Part shown: positions 55,140 through 64,000 of the stretch, piece by piece
Numbering within the stretch: the stretch's first letter is position 1
How the letters are laid out: the number at the start of each line of letters is the position of its first letter
Assembly (NCBI GenBank): GCA_932294295.1
Contig: OW028582.1
Location: 2,578,015-2,642,014 of the forward strand
DNA from: Alitta virens
Taxonomy: Eukaryota; Annelida; Polychaeta; Phyllodocida; Nereididae
DNA: 64,000 nucleotides
Direction of reading: 5' to 3'
Made by a program: the position numbers and the translations under genes
Notes under the pieces: model-generated
Database searches by the model: none
Told to the model about the DNA's origin: nothing
Seen by the model: the letters and a program-made list of their open reading frames with translations, nothing else

Positions 55140-55755
55140 CATCATCTGTAACAGACGAACAGTTTATTTTAAAAAAAAAAGGCAGCCTGACACCTTGCGG
55201 GTGTATTAGGCTGATGCTAATCCAGGTTCCCCGCAGGTTATTACAAAGTCTTATAAAGTCTTTATTTTTGTAAAAAGTAAGGCCCGTATTAAGTCTGAAT
55301 TTTTACCACTAAGTCTTGCATTGTCTTATTTTGATGCAAATGTACTTGGAAAACAAACGCATATATAATACATTTTAACTAAATTTACCTAACATCTAAA
55401 TTTTAACCTGGTAATTAAAGTTCATATCAGCCAAAATTACTTCAAATTCACTAAAACTGCACTAGGGCTATTATTTATTGTGTTATAAGGAAATGGTGTG
55501 ATTTTGAAGAAAACACTTTTCTGGAAAACCCATGATTTACACACATACAACCAGTTAAATGCATATCACATTCTGACGTCAATACTCAGTCAGGTCAGGC
55601 TATTTTTTTCAAAATTGTCATGGTACAGTGTATTAGAAATATGGTGGAAACAGCCGCACAAGGATTATTACGAATTACTCACAGGATCATGTGATCATGC
55701 AGTTAGAGTACTACCAAATATTGAATCACTAACAACACTTTAAGAGGTCATGAAT
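55140..55755. other. Intron sequence, no exon seen
   Basis: Around 55,210-55,340 AAAGTCTTATAAAGTCTTTA and TAAGTCTTGCATTGTCTTAT form a loose AAGTCTT repeat reminiscent of a DNA-transposon end. An 81-codon frame at 55,498 has no known motif. Confidence 0.4.
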
Positions 55756-55761
55756 GAACTA

Positions 55762-55876
55762 CATGGCCAATTGTGCTACGTGCATGGTTTTTAGCTAATT
55801 ATAATGAAGCAAAAACCATGCATTTTCCATGCGTTTATCCTTCTCATGGAAAACGCACGAGGCACATTTGGCCATG
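55762..55876. mobile_element. Palindromic MITE P, shortened left arm
   Basis: The left arm CATGGCCAATTGTGCTACGT is deleted after about 22 bp; the right arm is complete and followed by TA. Confidence 0.75.
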
Positions 55877-55901
55877 TACCAACATATAAACAATTGATTC
55901 A

Positions 55902-56100
55902 GGGCTGTCCCATTTTAAAAAAAAGGGAGGGGTGGACAGCAAGTGTTTTTGAAAAAAGCAGGGGGAGGGTTCCTCCAAAGGAAAAAGAGGTGGATGGTTC
56001 ACCAGTGATAATTTCTTAAAATCTTAATGTAGAAAAAAAGGGGGGGGGGGGGGTCTGTGAAAAAAGAAAAGGGGGGGGGGGCTGAAAATTTTCCTGGCAT
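55902..56100. repeat. Poly-G-rich MITE remnant
   Basis: GGGCTGTCCCATTTTAAAAA plus two G runs match the left part of 34,018-34,266; the right terminus is not preserved. Confidence 0.5.
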
Positions 56101-56374
56101 AAGACATGCGGATCGAACTGTGGCCTTTGCCCTTTGTAGCCACTTTTTTTTTTGCCGACTGTAATGTCATGAGCGATTTTCTTACATTCACTTGGGGATT
56201 TGGCTCTGGATTGCTGCTGTTGCACCTTGTAGGTCTGCAGCGAAAATTGCCTTTTGAAATCACTTTTAGTGATTCTAATACTCTACTGCAGCATAGGGCC
56301 TTTAGTAATGATGTTAGTCCACTATGTCCAGCATGTTATAAAAGCTTTTGTTAGTGCTTCTTTTATATAGCAAA

Positions 56375-56560
56375 TGGGGGTGGGGTCTAGCTCAGTGGTA
56401 GCGCGCTAGATTTCCAACCACTGGGTCTCGGGTTCAATTCCCGGTCGAGCCCAAGTTGGATGGCTGTTTCATCCTTCATCTCATTGCCATGGTTCCTGCC
56501 TGTCCTAATTAGCCCTTCAGGTGCAGAAATACAGGATGTAAAGCCCTAATCCACCCACCT
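56375..56560 (+). mobile_element. SINE A, single full-length unit
   Basis: A box TAGCTCAGTGGTAGCGC, loop TTTCCAAC, B box GGTTCAATTCC, then the standard body and CACCCAC end. Flanks share TTTATA.AG, a weak target duplication. Good reference for the unduplicated form. Confidence 0.85.
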
Positions 56561-57358
56561 TTATACAGGACATTTTTGACGGAGCAACCCTCAGGGTTCC
56601 CTGCCATTACATCCACTTCTCTGTCGTAAGAGGTGAGCTGGTGGATTATTTTGATACTGTTGTAATCCAGCCACTCTTTGGGGAGCAAGTGAGAGGGTCC
56701 CTACATGGTCTTGAACTAAGCCACTCAGCATGTAGATGGCCAGTTATTCAGCAGATTTTGGAAATAACAGCCCTGTCTTGAGAAAACTGGCAAAAATATG
56801 GCTATTTTTGCTGTATTTGGCCTTTTAAGCTCTTGGCCTTCAATGCAGCCCCAAACAGGACTACAGTGCCCCTAGTGGTGAATGTAGGAGTTATACTGCA
56901 GTCCAAAGAGCCCCAAAGTTCTTTGAAGGATTTACGTTTAGCTGAAGAAGCCCATGTATACACTAGACCTTGTGTCCATGCCTAGAAATAATCTGTAGTC
57001 TTAATGTACTGAAGTCATTTTGAAGAGAAACCCTCAGAGCCTGCAGGTCAAGATCGAACTGGCGACAGTGGAGCTACTATAGGCTACTAGCAGCTGCTCG
57101 GAGGGGCTAAAATGGCAGGGAACGCCGCAAATTTGATCCCAGCTTATATATGACAGAAGAAATTAATTACAACTGAAGGTTTCTGATCATGTGACTTACA
57201 TGTGTTAATTACACTTGTGGTTCTGTTGAGAGCATGCCAACAAGTGTGTCAGTTAAATGTAAATTGTAATTTAGTGCAGTAAGGACGCTACAATGACAGG
57301 TATGTCATTATAAACAGAAAGAAACATTAGGCCAGACCGAAGCAATTGCTTTTGGATA
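56561..57358. other. Intron sequence, possible MITE
   Basis: AACCCTCAGGGTTCCCTGCC at 56,588 and AATGGCAGGGAACGCC at 57,113 are partly inverted, so an element of about 530 bp is possible. No exon is recognised. Confidence 0.35.
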
Positions 57359-57366
57359 CAAAATGC

Positions 57367-57710
57367 TAGTGGTGGGACGATGATCGACTAGAGTCGAAAG
57401 TCGGTCGTTTCACGCCTTTAATCAAGTGCTTAGAAGCAAAAATTTGCAATCGATTTTAGTCGGAATGCATAAATCACCAGTGGGGAACAAATTTATTAGA
57501 TTTTTTTACCCAAACAACGAAATAATGGGCGCTTCCATTTTGCTTTGGTCATGTGAATGCATAATTTATGTTACAATATTGCTTACATCTGTCTTACGTT
57601 GGATGTTGTGAAGGATATCGTTGGATGCTCAAACCGATTATGAACGGATCATCGGTCGGTTCCCCACAACCGATGATTGGTTTGGAGAATGAAATCGACT
57701 CCCACCACTA
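57367..57710. mobile_element. hAT-like MITE J with perfect 8-bp duplication
   Basis: Ends TAGTGGTGGGACGATGATCG and ATCGACTCCCACCACTA, flanked by CAAAATGC at 57,359-57,366 and 57,711-57,718. The interior ATTATGAACGGATCATCGG / CCGATGATTGG words form further inverted pairs. Reference copy for 52,976-53,692. Confidence 0.88.
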
Positions 57711-57718
57711 CAAAATGC

Positions 57719-58305
57719 ATTAAATAATTAAGCTGAGAATGTTGCACTTTTTAATTCAATTCACATTTAGTGATCAATTTCTCGTTATTCCATTGGAACC
57801 CGTGTTAACTTGCTTGTTTCTTTGTCATGAGAGCCGTCAGGTCTAGTTAAAGAGTGGTATTTGTTTTACTTTTCGAAGGATTGCGTACAGCAAATAATGA
57901 CTTCGTATAACGAAGCGTTCAGGCAAAATAAATATTCAGAATAATTCTAAATCTGAGTATATGCTGTAATAAACTAAAAATGTTAGTCTAGAAAAGAAAA
58001 TTTGTAAAAAAATGCATTTGATGATGATGATGTTGGAGTACTAATTTTCATATTTGACTCCCATTTGAACAACAAATTGCTTGTATTACATTGTCTAATT
58101 TTTAGAATGACTGACACATCAGCTTGTTGCAGTTTTGCAACTGTTTTGCTGGCATTCATCCGAGCAGTGTACACTTGAGCAACTAAGCGCTAAGTTGGGG
58201 TGTGATAAGAACGGAGTTTATCTAATCTTCTTAACAGCCAAGTCGTGTAAGACTGGCACTCCTCTATCTTCTGACTCATTGTGTAAATGAACCATGCTTT
58301 GGAAG
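57719..58305. other. Intron sequence, no exon seen
   Basis: AT-rich with a GATGATGATGATG run at about 58,019. No conserved frame or familiar repeat. Confidence 0.5.
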
Positions 58306-58309
58306 GAAA

Positions 58310-61300
58310 ACGTTCTGTGGCGGCCATACTGGCTAGGAAATGTTCTTTCTCTGATATAATGGTTAAAAACTGTTATTTTTCAGCCATATTGGCTAGAAAA
58401 TATCCTTTCTACGCGATATTGGCTAGAGAATGTTCTTTCTGTTAGATATCGGCTAGAAATTGTTCTTTCTCTGTGATATTGGCTATAAAAGGTTCTTTCC
58501 CTGTTATATTGGCTATAAAATGTTGTTTCCCTGCTATATTGGCTAGAAATTGTTTCCCCCCTGCTATATTGGCTATAAAAGGTTCTTTCTCTGTGATATT
58601 GGCTATAAAAGGTTCTTTCCCTGCTATATTGGCTATAAAAGGTTCTTTCTCTGTGATATTGGCTAGAAAAGGTTCTTTCCCTGCTGTATTGGCTAGAAAA
58701 GGTTCTTTCCCTGCTATATTGGCTAGAAATGTTCTTTCTCTGGGATATTGGCTATAAAAGGTTCTTTCTCTGGGATATTGGCTGGAAAATGTTCTTTCTC
58801 TGTGATGTTGGCTATAAAAGGTTCTTTCCCTGCTGTATTGGCTAGAAAAGGTTCTTTCCCTGCTATATTGGCTAGAAATGTTCTTTCTCTGGGATATTGG
58901 CTAGAAAAGGTTCTTTCTCTGGGATATTGGCTGGAAAATGTTCTTTCTCTGTGATATTGGCTATAAAAGGTTCTTTCCCTGCTGTATTGGCTAGAAAAAG
59001 TTCTTTCCCTGCTATATTGGCTAGAAATGTTCTTTCTCTGTGATATTGGCTATAAAAGGTGCTTTCCCTGCTATATTGGCTATAAAAGGTTCTTTCTCTG
59101 TGATATTGGCTAGAAAAGGTTGTTTCCCTGCTGTATTGGCTAGAAAAGGTTTTTTCCCTGCTATATTGGCTAGAAAAGGTTCTTTCCCTGCTATATTGGC
59201 TAGAAGTTGTTCTTTCCCTGCTATATTGGCTAGAAATTGTTCTTTCCCTGCTTTATTGGCTATAAAATGTTCTTTCCCTGCTATATTGGCTAGAAATTGT
59301 TCTTTTCCTGCTATATTGGCTAGAAATTGTTCTTTCCCTGCTATATTGGCTAGAAAATGTTCTTTCCCTGCTATATTGGCTAGAAATTGTTCTTTCTCTT
59401 GTGTTATTGGCTATAAAAGGTTCTTTCCTTGCTGTATTGGCTAGAAAAGGTTCTTTCCCTGCTATATTGGCTGAAAAGGTTATTTTCCTGCTGTATTGGC
59501 TAGAAAAGGTTCTTTCCCTACTATATTGGCTGGAAAAGGTTCTTTCCCTTCTATATTGGCTAGAAATTGTTCTTTCCCTGCTATATTGGCTAGAAATTGT
59601 TCTTTCTCTGTGATATTGCCTAGAAAAGGTTCTTTCCCTGCTGTATTGGCTAGAAAAGGTTCTTTCCCTGCTATATTGGCTAGAAAATGTTCTTTCCCTG
59701 CTATATTGGCTAGAAATTGTTCTTTCTCTTGTGTTATTGGCTAGAAATTGTTCTTAGTGATATTGGCTAGAAATTGTTCTTTCCCTGCTATATTGGCTAT
59801 AAAAGGTTCTTTCTCTGTGATATTGGCTAGAAAAGGTTCTTTCCCTGCTATATTGGCTAGAAATTGTTCTTTCCCTGCTATATTGGCTAGAAAATGTTCT
59901 TTCCCTGCTATATTGGCTAGAAGTTGTTCTTTCCCTGCTATATTGGCTAGAAATTGTTCTTTCCCTGCTTTATTGGCTATAAAATGTTCTTTCCCTGCTA
60001 TATTGGCTAGAAATTGTTCTTTTCCTGCTATATTGGCTAGAAATTGTTCTTTCCCTGCTATATTGGCTAGAAAATGTTCTTTCCCTGCTATATTGGCTAG
60101 AAATTGTTCTTTCTCTTGTGTTATTGGCTATAAAAGGTTCTTTCCTTGCTGTATTGGCTAGAAAAGGTTCTTTCCCTGCTATATTGGCTGAAAAGGTTAT
60201 TTTCCTGCTGTATTGGCTAGAAAAGGTTCTTTCCCTACTATATTGGCTGGAAAAGGTTCTTTCCCTTCTATATTGGCTAGAAATTGTTCTTTCCCTGCTA
60301 TATTGGCTAGAAATTGTTCTTTCTCTGTGATATTGCCTAGAAAAGGTTCTTTCCCTGCTGTATTGGCTAGAAAAGGTTCTTTCCCTGCTATATTGGCTAG
60401 AAATTGTTCTTTCCCTGCTATATTGGCTAGAAAATGTTCTTTCCCTGCTATATTGGCTGGAAATTGTTCTTTCTCTTGTGTTATTGGCTAGAAATTGTTC
60501 TTAGTGATATTGGCTAGAAATTGTTCTTTCCCTGCTATATTGGCTATAAAAGGTTCTTTCTCTGTGATATTGGCTAGAAAAGGTTCTTTCCCTGCTATAT
60601 TGGCTAGAAATTGTTCTTTCCCTGCTATATTGGCTAGAAAATGTTCTTTCCCTGCTATATTGGCTAGAAATTGTTCTTTCTCTGTGATATTGCCTAGAAA
60701 TTGTTCTTTCCCTGCTATATTGGCTAGAAATTGTTCTTTCTCTTGTGTTATTGGCTATAAAAGGTTCTTTCCCTGCTGTATTGGCTAGAAAAGGTTCTTC
60801 CCCTGCTATATTGGCTGAAAAGGTTATTTCCCTGCTGTATTGGCTAGAAAAGGTTCTTTCCCTACTATATTGGCTAGAAAAGGTTCTTTCCCTGCTATAT
60901 TGGCTAGAAAAGGTTCTTTCCCTGCTATATTGGCTCGAAATTGTTCTTTCCCTGCTATATTGGCTAGAAATTGTTCTTTCTCTGTGATATTGCCAAGAAA
61001 AGGTTCTTTCCCTGCTATATTGGCTATAAAAGGTTCTTTCTCTGTGATATTGGCTATAAAAGGTTCTTTCTCTGTGATATTGGCTAGAAAAGGTTTTCCT
61101 GCTGTATTGGCTAGAAAAGGTTCTTTCTCTGTGATGTTGGCTAGAAAATGTTCTTTCCCTGCTATATTGGCTGAAAAGGTTATTTCCCTGCTGTATTGGC
61201 TAGAAAAGGTTCTTTCCCTACTATATTGGCTAGAAAAGGTTCTTTCCCTACAATATTGGCTAGAAAAGGTTCTTTCCCTACTATATTGGCTAGAAAAGGT

Positions 61301-62705
61301 TCTTTCCCTGCTATATTGGCTAGAAAAGGTTCTTTCCCTGCTGTATTGGCTAGAAAAGGTTCTTTCCCTGCTATATTGGCTAGAAAATGTTCTTTCCCTG
61401 CTATATTGGCTAGAAATTGTTCTTTCTCTTGTGTTATTGGCTAGAAAATGTTCTTTCCCTGCTATATTGACTAGAAATTGTTCTTTCTCTGTGATATTGG
61501 CTAGAAAAGGTTCTTTCCCTGCTATATTGGCTAGAAATTGTTCTTTCTCTTGTGTTATTGGCTATAAAAGGTTCTTTCCCTGCTGTTTTGGCTAGAAAAG
61601 GTTCTTTCCCTGCTATATTGACTGAAAAGGTTATTTCCCTGCTGTATTGGCTAGAAAAGGTTCTTTCCCTACTATATTGGCTAGAAAAGGTTCTTTCCTT
61701 ACTATATTGGCTAGAAAAGGTTCTTTCCCTGCTATATTGGCTAGAAAAGGTTCTTTCCCTGCTGTATTGGCTAGAAAAGGTTCTTTCCCTGCTATATTGG
61801 CTAGAAAATGTTCTTTCCCTGCTATATTGACTAGAAATTGTTCTTTCTCTGTGATATTGGCTAGAAAAGGTTCTTTCCCTGCTATATTGGCTAGAAATTG
61901 TTCTTTCTCTTGTGTTATTGGCTATAAAAGGTTCTTTCCTTGCTGTATTGGCTAGAAAAGGTTCTTTTCCTGCTATATTGGCTGAAAAGGTTATTTTCCT
62001 GCTATATTGGCTAGAAAAGGTTCTTTCCCTACTATATTGGCTAGAAAAGGTTCTTTCCCTGCTGTATTGGCTAGAAAAGGTTCTTTCCCTGCTATATTGG
62101 CTAGAAATTGTTCTTTCCCTGCTATATTGGCTAGAAAATGTTCTTTCCCTGCTATATTGGCTAGAAATTGTTCTTTCTCTTGTGTTATTGGCTAGAAATT
62201 GTTCTTAGTGATATTGGCTAGAAATTGTTCTTTCCCTGCTATATTGGCTATAAAAGGTTCTTTCTCTGTGATATTGGCTAGAAATTGTTCTTTCCCTGCT
62301 ATATTGGCTAGAAATTGTTCTTTCCCTGCTATATTGGCTAGAAAATGTTCTTTCCCTGCTATATTGGCTAGAAATTGTTCTTTCTCTGTGATATTGCCTA
62401 GAAATTGTTCTTTCCCTGCTATATTGGCTAGAAATTGTTCTTTCTCTTGTGTTATTGGCTATAAAAGGTTCTTTCCCTGCTGTATTGGCTAGAAAAGGTT
62501 CTTTCCCTGCTATATTGGCTGAAAAGGTTATTTCCCTGCTGTATTGGCTAGAAAAGGTTCTTTCCCTACTATATTGGCTAGAAAAGGTTCTTTCCCTGCT
62601 ATATTGGCTCGAAATTGTTCTTTCCCTGCTATATTGGCTAGAAATTGTTCTTTCTCTGTGATATTGCCTAGAAAAGGTTCTTTCCCTGCTATATTGGCTA
62701 GAAAA
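58310..62705. repeat. 30-bp satellite, about 146 monomers
   Basis: The monomer core is CTATATTGGCTAGAAA, then a variable NNGTTCTTTCCCTG part. Four frequent types differ before TATTGG: CCCTGCTA, CCCTGCTG, CTCTGTGA and CTCTTGTGT. The left edge (58,310-58,500) is diverged, the rest is homogeneous, and the right edge is abrupt. Because 30 is a multiple of three, frames stay open on both strands (up to 251 codons), reading ARKGSFPAIL-type decapeptides on + and SQYSRERTIS-type on -. No start context, splice site or domain supports translation. Longer-range copies (about 717 bp) show higher-order structure. Confidence 0.95.
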
Positions 62706-62756
62706 TACGAACACTATGTACAAACTCAGTAAATTTTCATTGTTGTACTCATCTAT

Positions 62757-62893
62757 TAAATGACCATCTTTCTTATATGACCATCTTTCTTATATGACCA
62801 TCTTTCTTATATGACCATCTTTCTTATATGACCTTCTTTCTTATATGACCATCTTTCTTATATGACCTTCTTTCTTATATGACCATCTTTCTG
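62757..62893. repeat. 17-bp tandem repeat x 8
   Basis: ATGACCATCTTTCTTAT repeats eight times, with CCTTC variants in units 5 and 7. It lies 50 bp after the 30-bp satellite and shares its CTTTCT word but not its period. Confidence 0.92.
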
Positions 62894-63189
62894 GGTGACC
62901 GCTTAACAAGGGTTCGACTCTTTTGCCAACTGAGTTTAGTTTGTTCTGACGTGTTGTAGTGGTTTAGTTTTTGGAACGAAGTATGTCAGTGTACTCACTA
63001 ATTATGATGATGTGATGCCGTTTCATGTGAAATATTATTGCTAGACATGATGCATAATTATTCAGTGTATTTGTGTACGTCATGCTATTTGACATGATTC
63101 GAATGTAATACATGATTGTTGTACAATACAATAACATTTCTAATACATTTAATTTGCATGTGAAGTTTCTTCATCTTGTTCAAATCACA

Positions 63190-63362
63190 AGCAGGGGCAG
63201 ATCAAGAACATTTTTCATGGGGGGGGGGGGGGGTTGACAAATTATAATGTATTGCGGGGACCACTGAATTTTTTTTATATTTTTTATTAAAATGTACTAG
63301 GCCCAGGGGGGGGGGGGTTTAAGCCTCCTAACCCCCTCTCCTCCCCCTAAATCCGCTACTGA
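63190..63362. mobile_element. Probable hAT-like MITE with G runs
   Basis: Left CAGGGGCAGATCAAGAAC and right CCTAAATCCGCTACTG are inverted in the manner of MITE H but more diverged, with two poly-G runs inside. No clear target duplication. Confidence 0.5.
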
Positions 63363-64000
63363 CAAGGGCAAAAACCTGTTACCCCTGTAGATGTTCTGCA
63401 TAATAGAATACACCCCCCCCCCCTCCCAAATAAATAAAGAAACCTGCTCAATTTATTGCAGATATTCAACATTTTGCTTGGTACATTCAACCCAAAATTA
63501 TTCGAACAATTTTTTTACGAATATAGAACTTTCCATTAACATATGATAAAGTTCTTGCTTGTTATCCTCCACAATCATGAATACATTGAAGCGCGGAAAT
63601 TATATATGTAGGATCTAGTGATAACATAAGCTTAATCATTTCTATCGAGGTTTGAATTTGCGTAAAATGTTGAAAATGTCCCAAATTATCATTAGTGTGA
63701 CTGGATGAATGTATACATGAAAATGTTTCCCATTAAAACAGTGTATAAAACATGAACGATGGCGGGATCATCTATCCTGAATTTGCACTTCATCATAATA
63801 TTTTCATAGAATCATCAATCCGGATTCATTCATATAATCATACAGTTCAACCTAAAAATTAGGTCACCTCTTTATTAATAAATCCTCCGTTATTTTTGGC
63901 CTTTTTAGGTTACCGTTATCAAATAGTTATTGATAAATTCATAAGGTAGGTCATGTCACTTAAATGATATAGATAATATTAGCCCATTCTAAGAATTGAA
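63363..64000. other. AT-rich sequence to window end, no gene seen
   Basis: A poly-C run at about 63,413-63,422, otherwise featureless. Presumed to be still inside PLCG1 intron 1, if that intron extends this far. Confidence 0.45.

Noticed and set aside
58310..62705. CRISPR-like array
   Set aside because: No spacers: monomers are contiguous and similar along their full length, and the setting is an animal genome.
58473..62732. Long repeat-rich open frames as candidate proteins
   Set aside because: They arise because the satellite period is 30 bp; both strands are open, frames shift at irregular monomers, and no start, splice or domain signal exists.
40976..64000. Second exon of PLC-gamma
   Set aside because: Searched by eye for the continuation of the PH domain; nothing convincing was found. 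A spliced alignment would be decisive.

Overview
The window reads as nuclear DNA of an animal, most likely a marine invertebrate. Coding sequence is rare and split into short exons with GT-AG introns. The background is AT-rich and crowded with tRNA-derived SINEs, short inverted-repeat DNA transposons (MITEs), one decayed LINE, minisatellites and long poly-G/poly-C runs. I could not place the species or even the phylum from the sequence alone. Nothing bacterial or viral and no CRISPR array was seen.

Two protein genes are supported, both on the + strand and head to tail. The first is a complete-looking tyrosine aminotransferase (TAT). Nine coding exons between 27,902 and 36,118 join in phase to 433 residues, with the PLP-binding lysine and the substrate-binding arginine present. 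Its first coding exon has a splice acceptor in front of it, so at least one more 5' exon lies upstream; a CpG-rich stretch with a CRE and a CCAAT box near 15.4-15.6 kb is a weak candidate. The second is the first coding exon of phospholipase C gamma (40,789-40,975), with a CpG-rich promoter that holds an almost ideal CTCF motif. No second exon was found, so its first intron may cover the last 23 kb. TAT degrades tyrosine in the cytosol and PLC-gamma is a receptor-proximal signalling enzyme; their adjacency does not imply a shared pathway.

Layout. 1-15 kb: repeat-rich intergenic DNA with a SINE-in-MITE-in-SINE nest (454-1846), a three-copy repeat of unknown origin (2.3, 8.8 and 44.9 kb), several tandem arrays and a LINE remnant (12.6-14.4 kb, minus strand). 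15-27 kb: AT-rich DNA with a 305-bp tandem array (18.3-20.1 kb), a Harbinger-like element (23.86-24.52 kb) and hAT-like MITEs. 27.3-36.1 kb: TAT with MITEs and SINEs in its introns. 36.1-40.8 kb: intergenic spacer. 40.8-58 kb: PLC-gamma intron 1, full of nested hAT-like MITEs, SINEs and a SINE-body array (49.6-50.2 kb). 58.3-62.7 kb: a 4.4-kb satellite of 30-bp monomers followed by a short 17-bp array. 62.9-64 kb: AT-rich DNA with no gene.

The strongest observations in the hunt are the nested insertions with intact target-site duplications, internal tandem amplification of one SINE family (including an alternating 84/168-bp array), the higher-order structure of the 30-bp satellite, two tandem duplications that copied splice acceptors of TAT, a foldback inside the LINE catalytic motif, and CTCF-like motifs in the PLC-gamma promoter and in dispersed repeats. 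I found no convincing new multi-gene system.
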